From positions 2,790,001 through 2,854,000 of the forward strand of contig OZ220727.1 of NCBI GenBank assembly GCA_965116865.1: a stretch of DNA of 64,000 bases. Direction: 5' to 3'. Position 1 is the first letter of the stretch. Every line of letters begins with the position of its first letter. Shown piece after piece: positions 55,499-64,000 of the stretch. Under the pieces are notes generated by a model. It did no database searches and was not told the origin of the DNA. It saw only the letters and a program-made list of their open reading frames with translations. The stretch is from Aldehydirespirator sp965116865 (lineage in GTDB: Bacteria; Actinomycetota; Acidimicrobiia; Acidimicrobiales; Aldehydirespiratoraceae). Made by a program: the position numbers and the translations under genes.

Positions 55499-56785
55499 GT
55501 GCCTGCGACCGTCGTCGTCGGTACCCAGTGGGGCGACGAGGGGAAAGGGAAGTTCACCGACCTCGTCGCTGCCGAGATGGACATGGTCGTCCGTTACCAG
55601 GGCGGCCACAACGCCGGACACAGACTGGTCGTGGGAGGCGAGAGCTTCGCGCTCCAGCTGGTGCCCAGCGGAGTGCTCTACGGACACATCACCCCGGTGA
55701 TCGGCAACGGCGTCGTTGTCGATCCGAGAGTCCTCATCGCCGAGATGGACGCGCTGGCGGCCCGCGGCGTCGACTGCGGCTCCGTGCGGCTGTCGGGCAA
55801 CGCCCACCTGGTGATGCCCTACCACACCGAACTCGACGCGCTGCACGAGCGTCACCTCGGCGAGGCCAAGCTGGGCACAACCAAGCGAGGCATCGGGCCC
55901 GCCTACGCCGACAAGTCGATGCGCACCGGCCTGCGGGTGCAGGACCTGCTCGATCCGACGATATTCCGCGCCAAGCTCGAGGCGTCGCTGGGCCACACCA
56001 ACAAGGTGCTGGCCAAGGTCTTCAACCGGCTGCCCCTGCAGGCCGACGACATCGTCGTCGAATACCTCGACGAGTGCGGGCCCCGGCTCGAGCCCCACAT
56101 CTGCGACACGGTGGCCTTGCTGCATGAGGCCCTCGAGTCCGGCCGGCAGGTGCTCTTCGAAGGTGCCCAGGCGACCTTCCTGGACTTGGATCACGGCACC
56201 TACCCCTTCGTGACGTCGTCCAATCCGGTGGCCGGCGGAGTCTGCACCGGCGCCGGGATCGGCCCTCGCCACGTCGACCGGGTCATCGGCGTCGCCAAAG
56301 CCTACGTGACCCGGGTGGGGTCGGGACCGTTCGTCACCGAGCTGTTCGACGAGGTCGGGGACCGCCTCGTCTCCGTCGGCGGCGAGTTCGGCACCAACAC
56401 AGGCCGCCGCCGCCGCACCGGATGGTTCGACCTGGTGATGCTGCGCCAGGCGGTGCGGCTCAACTCGCTGACCGAGGTCGCCCTCACCAAGCTCGACGTC
56501 CTCGACGGCCTCGACCGCCTCAAGGTTTGCGTCGCCTACGAACTAGACGGCGCGCGCTACGAGCACATGCCCTACCACCAGTCGGTGATCCACAAGGCGG
56601 TGCCGGTGTACGAAGAGCTCGACGGTTGGAGCACCGACCTGAGCGGCATCACGTCGTCGGCCGAGCTGCCGGCGGCGGCCGCCGACTACATCTCCTTCCT
56701 GGAGGAGGGCATCGGCGTGCCGATCCGGCTGGTTGGCGTCGGCCCGGGCCGCAGCCAGTACCTCTACTGGCAGGAAGCCGCCTAG
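55499..56785 (+). CDS. purA: Adenylosuccinate synthetase
   Basis: A 428-residue protein from GTG 55499 after AAGGAGAG. GTQWGDEGKGKFTDLVA is the GTP-binding loop with catalytic Asp; HNAGHRLVVGGE, KRGIGPAYADKSMRTGLR and FEGAQATFLDLDHGTYPFVT follow in family order. It joins IMP and aspartate to adenylosuccinate with GTP. The next gene, purB, starts two bases after its stop and performs the following step. Confidence 0.97.
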   Translation: MPATVVVGTQWGDEGKGKFTDLVAAEMDMVVRYQGGHNAGHRLVVGGESFALQLVPSGVLYGHITPVIGNGVVVDPRVLIAEMDALAARGVDCGSVRLSGNAHLVMPYHTELDALHERHLGEAKLGTTKRGIGPAYADKSMRTGLRVQDLLDPTIFRAKLEASLGHTNKVLAKVFNRLPLQADDIVVEYLDECGPRLEPHICDTVALLHEALESGRQVLFEGAQATFLDLDHGTYPFVTSSNPVAGGVCTGAGIGPRHVDRVIGVAKAYVTRVGSGPFVTELFDEVGDRLVSVGGEFGTNTGRRRRTGWFDLVMLRQAVRLNSLTEVALTKLDVLDGLDRLKVCVAYELDGARYEHMPYHQSVIHKAVPVYEELDGWSTDLSGITSSAELPAAAADYISFLEEGIGVPIRLVGVGPGRSQYLYWQEAA

Positions 56786-56787
56786 CG

Positions 56788-58275
56788 GTGAAGCGGTCCT
56801 CCCGCAACGCGGCGGCGGTCGAGGCCGGTGCCGGTGCCGGCGCCGACCGCCGCGCCTTCCCTCCCAACGTGCTGGCGGGCCGCTACACCAGCGAGCGGAT
56901 GCAAGCGGTGTGGTCTCCCGAGCGCCGTGTGGTGCTGGAGCGCCGGCTGTGGCTGGCGGTGCTGGAGGCCCAACGCGAACTCGGATTGGCCGTCGACCCG
57001 GCCGCCGTCGCCGCCTACGAGGCGGTCGTGGAGGTCGTCGACCTCGAATCGATAGCCGAGCGGGAGGCGGTCACCCGCCACGACGTGAAGGCCCGGATCG
57101 ACGAGTTCTGTGCACTCGCGGGCTACGAGTCCATACATTTGGGCATGACCTCTCGCGATGTCACCGAGAACACCGAGCAGTTGCTGGTCCTCGAGTCCCT
57201 GAAGGTGGTCCGCGACGATCTGGTGGCTGTAGTCGCCCGGCTGGCCGACCTGGCCGAGGCCCACGCCTCGATGGTGATGGTGGCCCGCACCCATAACGTG
57301 GCCGCTCAGGCCACCACACTCGGGAAGCGCTTCGCCGACGCCGCGTCGGAGACGATGCTGGGTCACGCCCGTGTGGCGGAGCTCTTGGACCGCTACCCGC
57401 TGAGAGGGATCAAGGGGCCTGTCGGGACCCGCCTCGACCAGCTCGACCTTCTCGGTTCGGTGGAGGCGGTCGACGAGTTGGAGAGCCTGGTCGCCGAGCA
57501 TCTCGGCTTCGGCCGGATCCTCGACACGTCGGGGCAGACCTACCCTCGCTCGCTGGACCTCGACGTGGTTGCCGCGCTGGTCCAGGCCGTGTCCGGGCCG
57601 GCGTCTCTGGCGACGACGGTGCGGCTCATGGCCGGGCACGGCCTCGCGGCGGAGGGGTTCCGCGACGGCCAGGTCGCCTCCTCGGCCATGCCCCACAAGT
57701 CCAACGCCCGTTCCTGCGAGCGCATCGGCGCTCTGGCGGCCGTGCTCCAAGGCCATCTCGCTATGGCGGCCTCGCTCGCGGGCCGGCAGTGGAACGAGGG
57801 CGATGTGAGCTGCTCGGCTGCTCGGAGGGTCATGCTGCCGGACTCGTTCTACGCGGCCGACGGACTGCTCCACACCGCTCTGGGGGTGCTGGACGAACTG
57901 TGGATCGACGCAGACGCGATGGCAGCGGAGTTCCGGCGCTTCTTGCCGGTGCTTGCGACCACAAGGCTGTTGAGTGCACTGGTTCGGGCCGGTGTGGGCC
58001 GGGAGGCCGCCCACGCGATTCTGGCCGAACCCACCCAGCGAGCGGCCCGTGAGGCTGGTCGCGACGAGCAGGTCCGCCTTGACGACCTGCTCGACCGGCT
58101 CGCATCCGACGCTCGCGTGCCTCTCAGTCGAGACGAGATGGCCCGGTTGCTGGCCGAGCCGACACGTTTCGCGGGCACGGCCCCGGAGCAGACCGCACGG
58201 GTGGTAGCGGCAGCCCGCCGGGTGGTCGCCGCGCACCCGGCGGCTGCCAGCCGGCCAGCTGAAGTTCGATTGTGA
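56788..58275 (+). CDS. purB: Adenylosuccinate lyase
   Basis: A 495-residue protein from GTG 56788, two bases after the purA stop. It opens with a short Ala/Gly tail, then NVLAGRYTSERMQAVWSPER, the usual family start. HLGMTSRDVTENTEQLLV, VARTHNVAAQATTLGKRF and the fumarase-superfamily signature SSAMPHKSNARSCERIGAL (near 297) are present. It cleaves adenylosuccinate to AMP and SAICAR to AICAR. Complete. Confidence 0.95.
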   Translation: MKRSSRNAAAVEAGAGAGADRRAFPPNVLAGRYTSERMQAVWSPERRVVLERRLWLAVLEAQRELGLAVDPAAVAAYEAVVEVVDLESIAEREAVTRHDVKARIDEFCALAGYESIHLGMTSRDVTENTEQLLVLESLKVVRDDLVAVVARLADLAEAHASMVMVARTHNVAAQATTLGKRFADAASETMLGHARVAELLDRYPLRGIKGPVGTRLDQLDLLGSVEAVDELESLVAEHLGFGRILDTSGQTYPRSLDLDVVAALVQAVSGPASLATTVRLMAGHGLAAEGFRDGQVASSAMPHKSNARSCERIGALAAVLQGHLAMAASLAGRQWNEGDVSCSAARRVMLPDSFYAADGLLHTALGVLDELWIDADAMAAEFRRFLPVLATTRLLSALVRAGVGREAAHAILAEPTQRAAREAGRDEQVRLDDLLDRLASDARVPLSRDEMARLLAEPTRFAGTAPEQTARVVAAARRVVAAHPAAASRPAEVRL

Positions 58276-58292
58276 CGGGGGTCTGACGGGTG

Positions 58293-58694
58293 TCAGGCGC
58301 CGCCTCGGGAGATGCCGGCCTGTCGCAGGACGGCGGCAGGGACGCCGACCTCTCGCCATGCGGAGTAGGTGATTCCCTTCCGGCCGCTGTACGACACTGC
58401 GACAGCAGCGAACCCGTCCTCGAGTTCGCTGATGTCGACCGCCTCAGAAGGCGCGCTGAGGGCCCTCTCCAAGTCGATGCGCTCTTGAACCAGCTGGACC
58501 CGCCTGATCGGTGTCGCCGCCTCGAGGGCTTCTCCGATTGCTTCGATCCGGTTCCGCATGGACTCGGCTGAGCGCTTGCGACCCGGTCGGGGCCTGTTCG
58601 ATTCCAAGGCTTCCAGGTATGCACCCACGGCCCGGTTCTCGGTCCTCGCCTTGGCGTTAGCCGCCTTGTGCTGATCTGACATTTGTCGTACCAC
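58293..58694 (-). CDS. Conserved-looking hypothetical protein
   Basis: A 133-residue protein. GTG 58694 is chosen since AAAGGAAG lies 6-8 bases before it; MSDQHK four codons on is an alternative. It is helical and basic at the start (KAANAKARTENRAVGAYLEA, RPGRKRSAESMRNRIEAIGE) and ends in a small domain GITYSAWREVGVPAAVLRQA. The last part resembles a short DNA-associated module, but I do not recognise the family. Convergent with purB. Confidence 0.6.
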   Translation of the reverse strand: MVRQMSDQHKAANAKARTENRAVGAYLEALESNRPRPGRKRSAESMRNRIEAIGEALEAATPIRRVQLVQERIDLERALSAPSEAVDISELEDGFAAVAVSYSGRKGITYSAWREVGVPAAVLRQAGISRGGA

Positions 58695-59240
58695 TGACCG
58701 CTTCCTTTCGACGGTTCAAGTATCCGTGAAGAGAATGATACGGGCGCGATGAAGCGGCCACAACCTTACGGCGCGTGCAAATAGGTGCGAATCCTTCGTG
58801 TCGCAGCGGTGCCACTTCCGCCATTGTTCGCTGCGACCTGCCGTCTGCTCGGGCCGCTGTCCCGCCTGTATTGTTTGCGCCGTTCCGCCAAGTCGCTCTG
58901 TCTATTGCGCTGCCTGACCATGTTTGATTCCGTGTGTGGACAGGGTCTTCGATCCCCGTCCGCGTGTGAGTGTTCATCCGCCGGCCCGCACACCGCAGAG
59001 TATTGGGAGCTCGATCGTCCAGGGGCTGACTTGGAGACACCCACTCCGGCATGCTCAATAACTGTCAAGGTATCGTCGGGCAACCAGCCTGGGACATTGG
59101 TCCGCTTCGTGACCGCTGCTGGCAACGCGGTGCAATATCGTCGCTATTTTGGGGTGCGTTGCCAAGGGCCCGGCCATCATGCGGGCGATCGATTTGCTCG
59201 CAAAGTCTCCCGAGCATGCTCGGCATGTGGCCGCGGTCCT
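58695..59240. other. Non-coding stretch with a degenerate copy of the 139-bp repeat
   Basis: No gene is convincing in these 546 bp. At about 58795-58880 the sequence (GTGTCGCAGCGGTGCCACTT onward, with TTGTTCGCTGCG and GCTCGGGCCGCTG) is recognisably related to the 139-bp unit but highly diverged, so the family has been present here for some time. Confidence 0.55.
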
Positions 59241-59713
59241 AAGGGGCTGCGCGGATAGGAGTGAGCCCGTCGTGTCGCTGCGGTGTCATTCCCGCTCTTG
59301 TTCGCTGCGCTCACGGGCCGCTCGGGCCACGGTCTCGCCTGTATGGGCCGCGTCGCTCCCGCCTATTCGCTCGGCCTCTAAGGGGCTGCGCGGGTAGGAG
59401 TGAGCCCGTCGTGTTGCTGCGGTGCCGTTCCGGCTCTTGTTCGCTGCGCTCACGGGCCGCTCGGGCCGCGGTCTTGCCTGTATGGGCCGCGTCGCTCCCG
59501 CCTATTCGCTCGGCCTCTAAGGGGCTGCGCGGGTAGGAGTGAGTCCGTCGTGTTGCTGCGGTGCCGTTCCGGCTCTTGTTCGCTGCGCTCACGGGCCGCT
59601 CGGGCCGCGGTCTTGCCTGTATGGGCCGCGTCGCTCCCGCCTATTCGCTCGGCCTCTAAGGGGCTGCGCGGGTAGGAGTGAGTCCGTCGTGTTGCTGCGG
59701 TGCCGTTCCGGCT
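59241..59713. repeat. Tandem array of the 139-bp repeat, 3.4 copies
   Basis: Units start at 59241, 59380, 59519 and 59658, each with AAGGGGCTGCGCGG and, in the full units, ending in CTATTCGCTCGGCCTCT; the last is cut after 56 bp. Copies 2 and 3 differ from each other at one position and from copy 1 at about ten. The copy at 43982-44120 is closest to copy 1. All frames stay open for long stretches, which gives repeated hypothetical peptides, but since 139 is not a multiple of three no one protein repeats and coding is unlikely. The array ends inside the 3' end of ilvD. Confidence 0.9.
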
Positions 59714-61584
59714 GCTGTGACCGTTCGGCCCGGCAGCCTGAGCCGGCCGACGTCGCGCACGGCGCCCTTGTCGGCGGAGGTGGCCATGGCCGCGTAGGCC
59801 TGCAGCGCGGCCGAGACCCGGCGCCGACGGGCCCCGGGCATCCAGCCTCCCTCGCGCCGGTCCTCGGCCGCTCGGCGGTTCTCGAGCTCGGCGTCGCCCA
59901 CCCGGAGATCCACGGTGCGGCTCGGGATGTCGATGTCGATCATGTCGCCGTCGCGGATCAGCGCGATGGCTCCGCCCTCGGCCGCCTCGGGTGAGGCGTG
60001 GCCGATCGACAGGCCCGACGTCCCGCCGGAGAACCGGCCGTCGGTGAACAGCGCGCACTGCTTGCCTAGGCCGCGCGCCTTGATGTACGACGTCGGGTAG
60101 AGCATCTCCTGCATGCCGGGGCCTCCTCGGGGGCCTTCGTAGCGCACTACCACCACGTCGCCGACGGAGATTCCGTGCTCGGTGTCGAGGATGCCGTCAC
60201 AGGCCTCGTCCTGGCTCTCGAACACCCTCGCAGGTCCCGAGAAACGCAGGATCGAATCGTCCACGCCGGCGGTCTTGACGATGCAGCCGTCAGGCGCGAT
60301 ATTGCCGTACAGCACGGCCAGCCCACCGTCGGCGTTGTAGGGACCGGCGACTGTGCGGATGCAGCCGCGGTCGCGGTCGAGGTCGAGCGTCGGCCAGCGG
60401 GTGGACTGGCTGAACGCCTCCTGGGTGGGGATGCCGGCCGGTCCGGCCCGGTAGAACTCGACCACGCCGCGCGACGGGGCCCGCATCACGTCCCAGACTT
60501 CAAGCGCGTCGGCCAGCGTGGCGGAGTGCACGGTCGCCACGGACGTGTCAAGCAGCCCGCCCCGGTCGAGCTCGCCGAGGATGCCCATGATCCCCCCGGC
60601 CCGATGCACGTCCTCCACATGGAACTCGCTGGTGGAGGGGGCCACCTTGCAGATGTTGGGGGTGCTGCGGCTGAGCCGGTCGATGTCGGCCATGGCGAAG
60701 TCCACCCCGCCCTCGCGGGCGGCGGCCAGGATGTGCAGCACGGTGTTGGTGGAGCCGCCCATGGCGATGTCGAGGCGCATGGCGTTCTCGAAGGCGGCCT
60801 TGGTGGCGATCGAGCGGGGCAACACTGACTCGTCGTCCTTCTCGTAATGCCGACGGGCCAGGTCGACCACACGCCGGCCTGCCTCGAGGAACAGCTCCCG
60901 GCGGTCGGAGTGGGTGGCCAGCACCGTGCCGTTGCCGGGCAGCGACAGCCCGAGCCCCTCGGTTAGACAGTTCATCGAGTTGGCGGTGAACATGCCCGAG
61001 CACGACCCGCAGGTGGGGCAGGCCGAGCGCTCCATCTCCAGCAGGTCCTCGTCGCTGACCGACGAGTCGCCGGCGGAGATCATCGGGTCGATCAGGTCGA
61101 GCTTCACGCTCACGCCGGCCAGCTTCGTCTTGCCCGCCTCCATGGGCCCGCCCGACACGAACACCGTCGGCACGTTGAGTCGCATGGCCGCCATCAGCAT
61201 GCCCGGGGTGATCTTGTCGCAGTTGGAGATGCACACCAGAGCGTCGGCGCAGTGGGCGTTGACCATGTACTCGACCGAGTCGGCGATGAGGTCGCGGCTG
61301 GGCAGGCTGTAGAGCATCCCGTCGTGTCCCATGGCGATGCCGTCGTCCACCGCGATGGTGTTGAACTCCTTGGCCACCCCGCCCGCGGCCGCGATCTCGT
61401 CGGCCACCAGCTTGCCGAGGTTGCGCAGATGGACGTGGCCGGGCACGAACTGGGTGAACGAGTTGGCCACCGCCACGATCGGCTTGTCGAAATCGTTGTC
61501 GGTCATGCCGGTGGCCCGCCACAGGGCGCGTGCGCCGGCCATGTTCCGGCCCTGGGTGGTGGTGTGCGATCGGAGCTTCCCCAT
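59656..61584 (-). CDS. ilvD: Dihydroxy-acid dehydratase
   Basis: A 642-residue protein starting MGKLRSHTTTQGRNMAGARA. SNCDKITPGMLMA near 120 and CPTCGSCSGMFTANSMNCL near 190 hold the iron-sulfur cysteines; GRFSGGTSGLSIGHASPEAA is the C-terminal signature. It makes 2-keto acids for valine and isoleucine synthesis. The usual end is near YAAMATSADKGAVR; here some 33 further residues follow, the last 18 encoded by the 139-bp repeat, so the natural stop was probably lost when the array joined. The extension may be tolerated. Confidence 0.95.
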   Translation of the reverse strand: MGKLRSHTTTQGRNMAGARALWRATGMTDNDFDKPIVAVANSFTQFVPGHVHLRNLGKLVADEIAAAGGVAKEFNTIAVDDGIAMGHDGMLYSLPSRDLIADSVEYMVNAHCADALVCISNCDKITPGMLMAAMRLNVPTVFVSGGPMEAGKTKLAGVSVKLDLIDPMISAGDSSVSDEDLLEMERSACPTCGSCSGMFTANSMNCLTEGLGLSLPGNGTVLATHSDRRELFLEAGRRVVDLARRHYEKDDESVLPRSIATKAAFENAMRLDIAMGGSTNTVLHILAAAREGGVDFAMADIDRLSRSTPNICKVAPSTSEFHVEDVHRAGGIMGILGELDRGGLLDTSVATVHSATLADALEVWDVMRAPSRGVVEFYRAGPAGIPTQEAFSQSTRWPTLDLDRDRGCIRTVAGPYNADGGLAVLYGNIAPDGCIVKTAGVDDSILRFSGPARVFESQDEACDGILDTEHGISVGDVVVVRYEGPRGGPGMQEMLYPTSYIKARGLGKQCALFTDGRFSGGTSGLSIGHASPEAAEGGAIALIRDGDMIDIDIPSRTVDLRVGDAELENRRAAEDRREGGWMPGARRRRVSAALQAYAAMATSADKGAVRDVGRLRLPGRTVTAAGTAPQQHDGLTPTRAAP

Positions 61585-61609
61585 AGGCCAACACTACCGA
61601 ACTCTGACA

Positions 61610-61714
61610 CTACCGAACTCTGACACGGCGGGCGTTTCCGGTGTCGACCAGGCGGCGGCCGGTTCTCGGACACGGCTGGGGCCTACCGAACTCTGACACG
61701 GCGGGCGTTTCCGG
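61610..61714. repeat. 32-bp repeat / 41-bp unique / 32-bp repeat upstream of ilvD
   Basis: Copies at 61610-61641 and 61683-61714 are identical over 32 bp; 41 bp lie between (offset 73). The first copy is itself preceded by a short duplicate of CACTACCGAACTCTGA. It falls in the 175-bp gap between ilvD and the P450 gene, so it could affect the ilvD promoter. Confidence 0.85.
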
Positions 61715-61759
61715 CGCCTGCTTCTGGGCGTCCCCGGCTGGGGGCTGCCGGTGTTCTGG

Positions 61760-63073
61760 TCAGTGCCGGGTAGGTGCGGGACTTGTCGGGGTGAACTGTG
61801 CCGGGAGGTGCTTGATGCCGTGGATGAACGCCGACGAGAGCAGTTCGGGCTCGCCGGTGGCCTCGATGTCGCCGATGCGGGTGAACAGCTCCCGGAACAT
61901 CACCTTGATCTCGCGGCGGGCCAGGTGGGCGCCCAGGCAGTAGTGCGGGCCGGGGCCGCCGAAGCCGACGTGGGGGTTGGGGTCGCGCAGGACGTCGAAG
62001 GCGAGCGGGTCGTCGAACACCGACTCGTCCCGGTTGGCACAGAGGTAGTGCATCACCACTTGGTCGCCCTCGGAGATCGCGGCGCCCTCCAGCTCGACGT
62101 CGCACAGCGCGGTCCGGCGCATGTAGGTGACCGGGCTGGCGACGCGCACGATCTCCTCCACAGCGCTGTGGGCCACGCCCTCGAAGTCCTCGGCCCAGAT
62201 GCGGCGCTGGTCGCCGTTGTCGGTGAGGTACACCAGGCCCCAGCTGATGGCGTTGCGGGTGGTCTCGTTGCCGGCCACCACCAGCAGGATGAAGAAGCTG
62301 GCCAGCTCGGCCCGGGTCAGGCGCTCGCCGTCTACCTCTGCGTTGACGAGGATGCTGGTGAGGTCCTCGGACTCCGACCCGACCTTGGATTCGGCCACGT
62401 CGTCCATGAGCTGGGTCAGCGACTCGCCGGCGGTGAGGATGGCGGTGATCAGGTCGCCGAACTCGGGCACGTACTCCTCGTCGGCCGCGCCCAGGATGAT
62501 GTTGGAGTGGTCGAACACGAAGCCGTGTTGCGAGGCCGGGATGCCCATCAAATCGCAGACGATCCGCAACGGCAGGCGGGCGGCGACGTCGGTCACGAAG
62601 TCGCACTCGCCCCGTTCGCAGACCTCGTCCACGATCATCGATGCCTGGTCCTGCACCGAGTCCTCGAGCCGGGCCAGCATCCGGGGGGTGAAGCCGGCCG
62701 ACACCAGCCGCCGCAGCCGGGCATGGCGGGGGTCGTCCATGGAGATGATGGAGTTGAAGTATTCGTTGAACTCGGGCGGGAAGTCGTTGATGGTGACTCC
62801 GGAGGCCGACGAGTAGATCTGGGCGTGCCTCGACACTTCCAGGATGGGCGCGTGCCGGCCGACGACCCAGGCGCCCGGTGTGCTGATGCTCGCGAGCTCG
62901 TCCCTGAACTTGAATCCGGGGAAGAACGTGAGCGGCTCCGAGCGCAGCGTCCGCAGATCCTCCTCCACCTCGTCGCGGTGCCGCTCCCAGAAGGCGTTGT
63001 GGATCGGGTTGCGCGTGTCGGGCTCGGTGGCCGGCGCCGGCTTGGCGGAGGGGTCGGTCGCGGTGGCGGTCAT
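61760..63073 (-). CDS. Cytochrome P450
   Basis: A 437-residue soluble bacterial P450. I-helix VVAGNETTRNAISWG near 266, the ExxR-like region EEIVRVASPVTYMRRTA, and heme-binding loop FGGPGPHYCLGAHLAR near 368 with the Cys ligand. The CYP family cannot be fixed by eye; the sequence style recalls actinobacterial CYP125/142 or CYP124-like enzymes of steroid and lipid oxidation. No ferredoxin gene is adjacent. The start MTATATDPSAKPAP has an Ala/Pro-rich lead typical of the group. Confidence 0.93.
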   Translation of the reverse strand: MTATATDPSAKPAPATEPDTRNPIHNAFWERHRDEVEEDLRTLRSEPLTFFPGFKFRDELASISTPGAWVVGRHAPILEVSRHAQIYSSASGVTINDFPPEFNEYFNSIISMDDPRHARLRRLVSAGFTPRMLARLEDSVQDQASMIVDEVCERGECDFVTDVAARLPLRIVCDLMGIPASQHGFVFDHSNIILGAADEEYVPEFGDLITAILTAGESLTQLMDDVAESKVGSESEDLTSILVNAEVDGERLTRAELASFFILLVVAGNETTRNAISWGLVYLTDNGDQRRIWAEDFEGVAHSAVEEIVRVASPVTYMRRTALCDVELEGAAISEGDQVVMHYLCANRDESVFDDPLAFDVLRDPNPHVGFGGPGPHYCLGAHLARREIKVMFRELFTRIGDIEATGEPELLSSAFIHGIKHLPAQFTPTSPAPTRH

Positions 63074-63154
63074 GGCACTGGCGTTCTGGTCGGCGAACCC
63101 GTTTCCTCGTTTCGGCCGAGCCGCTGTCTTGACGGTTTCAATGCTTGAATGCAG

Positions 63155-63227
63155 TGGTCGGGCGCGGCGTCGATCCGCGGACCTTCCGCTTTTCAGGCGG
63201 ACGCTCTGCCAACTGAGCTACCCGACC
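63155..63227 (-). tRNA. tRNA-Phe (GAA)
   Basis: The minus strand folds as a 73-nt cloverleaf: acceptor GGTCGGG/CCCGACC, anticodon stem TCCGC/GCGGA with loop CTGAAAA (anticodon GAA), T arm CGCGG/CCGCG, discriminator A. No CCA is encoded. Confidence 0.95.
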
Positions 63228-63258
63228 GGGTCTGTCGCCGACCCTGAGGGCGGCAACG

Positions 63259-63333
63259 CGGTCCTGACGGGACTTGAACCCGCGGCCTCCACCTTGACAG
63301 GGTGGCGATCACTCCAGACTGATCTACAGGACC
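63259..63333 (-). tRNA. tRNA-Asp (GTC)
   Basis: A 75-nt cloverleaf on the minus strand: acceptor GGTCCTG/CAGGACC, anticodon stem CCACC/GGTGG with loop CTGTCAA (anticodon GTC), T loop TTCAAGT, discriminator G as expected for Asp. CCA not encoded. Confidence 0.95.
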
Positions 63334-63387
63334 GGGGACACGACGAGCGTGTCAGCTCAATACTTTAGCGAGCTGCGCCGCTGGCCG

Positions 63388-63460
63388 CACCCCCAACGGG
63401 ATTCGAACCCGTGTTACCGGCGTGAAAGGCCGGCGTCCTAGGCCGCTGGACGATGGGGGC
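63388..63460 (-). tRNA. tRNA-Glu (TTC)
   Basis: A 73-nt cloverleaf on the minus strand: acceptor GCCCCCA with a terminal G-U pair, anticodon stem CCGGC/GCCGG with loop CTTTCAC (anticodon TTC), T arm with TTCGAATC. It is the first of a Glu-Asp-Phe cluster probably transcribed together. Confidence 0.95.
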
Positions 63461-63569
63461 TTGCCGACGGTTGCCGGCCGGTGCAGCCTACCGGCGGGCC
63501 GTCCACGACCTTGATGGTCACGGCCGGCAGCGCTACGATCGGTGCCTTACCGCATATCGAGAGGATCCG

Positions 63570-64000
63570 ATGACCTCGGCTGCCGGCGTGATCACCAAGC
63601 CGCTGACCCTTCCCGACGAACTCGTTCTGACGCTCCTGAACGAGGAGAGCGGCTACTTCCGCCAAGTCCCCGGGTGGAACCTCAACTGCGCCGTGGTCGG
63701 CGCGGTGCTCGCCGAGCTGTCGCTGCTGTCTCGCATCGACACCGACATGGACTCGTTGATCCTCTTGGACGCGACCGCGACCGGCGACGCCGCCCTCGAT
63801 CCCGTCCTCTCGGAGATAGCGGCGGAGCCGACCCGGCGCAACGCCCAGTTCTGGATCGAGAAGCTCGCTCCCCGAGGCGAGTCGATCGTCGACCTGACGC
63901 TGGACCGGTTGGTGGGCTTGAGGATCCTGCGGCATCACGAGGGCGACTTCTGGTCGTTGGCTCGGGGCGCCTGGAAGGCGGGGTTGCATACGAGCACTGA
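63570..64000 (+). CDS. GPP34 (Golgi phosphoprotein 3-like) domain protein, partial
   Basis: The ATG at 63570 follows GAGAGGATCC. The frame is open to the window end (143 codons): LTLPDELVLTLLNEESGYF, then NCAVVGAVLAELSLLSRIDTD and TGDAALDPVLSEIA and FWIEKLAPRG, the conserved start of GPP34 proteins. In eukaryotes GPP34 binds PI4P at the Golgi; actinobacterial members are numerous and of unknown function. The gene continues beyond the window. A longer frame-shifted ORF over the same bases is a shadow. Confidence 0.8.
   Translation, partial: MTSAAGVITKPLTLPDELVLTLLNEESGYFRQVPGWNLNCAVVGAVLAELSLLSRIDTDMDSLILLDATATGDAALDPVLSEIAAEPTRRNAQFWIEKLAPRGESIVDLTLDRLVGLRILRHHEGDFWSLARGAWKAGLHTST

Noticed and set aside
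59261..59994. Plus-strand repetitive proteins over the 139-bp array
   Set aside because: The period is not a multiple of three and the composition is that of random GC-rich frames; no start site with ribosome binding is seen.

Overview
The window is high-GC DNA that most resembles an actinobacterial chromosome, possibly Acidimicrobiia. The grounds are GC-rich codon use, frequent GTG starts, the dnaK-grpE-dnaJ-hspR-clpB order with an HspR (HAIR-like) site upstream of dnaK, and a GPP34-domain gene. About 1-47.5 kb is an accessory island of defence genes, toxin-antitoxin (TA) modules, insertion sequences and gene relics. About 47.6-64 kb is housekeeping DNA: gpmA, the HSP70/ClpB operon, purA-purB, ilvD, a cytochrome P450, three tRNA genes and a GPP34 gene.

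Defence core (6.3-33.4 kb). A class 1 DISARM set is present but broken into pieces on the minus strand: drmD (SNF2 helicase) and drmMI (large adenine methyltransferase), then 4 kb of other DNA, then a run ending drmA (helicase), drmB (DUF1998), drmC (phospholipase D fold). Upstream of drmA, and apparently in the same operon, are a MazF/PemK-like small protein, an unrecognised 331-aa protein and a DUF3696-type AAA ATPase. Between the two blocks, on the plus strand, lies a DUF4209-type gene split by two nested-in insertion sequences; removing both elements with their target duplications restores one 629-codon reading frame. Facing drmC is a tight plus-strand trio: NurA-like nuclease, HerA-like ATPase and an amino-methyltransferase. 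The far left holds the end of an ADP-ribosylglycohydrolase and a DUF1828 pair.

IS and TA region (33.5-47.4 kb). Several ISL3 copies, an IS1634, an IS630 and an IS256 relic are present. Other genes are two AAA_14/DUF4143 ATPases plus a truncated third copy, an MNT-HEPN fusion, a MobF relaxase relic, a QueC-like/ASCH/DUF433 operon whose PIN-like toxin is cut off by an ISL3 element, a MazEF pair with a perfect operator palindrome, a Phd-type antitoxin with its toxin, and an RCC1-repeat relic.

The most unexpected pattern: at least seven unrelated places carry a 28-40 bp direct repeat separated by 33-41 bp of unique sequence, with repeat-to-repeat offsets of 72-74 bp (six cases) or 61 bp (one case). 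Three of them interrupt coding sequence (two transposases and the RCC1 relic), so the duplication plus unique stretch is an insertion. The geometry is that of a single CRISPR spacer integrated outside an array, although no cas gene or array is visible here. A separate 139-bp repeat family appears at 44.0 kb and as a tandem array at 59.2-59.7 kb, where it has run into the 3' end of ilvD.
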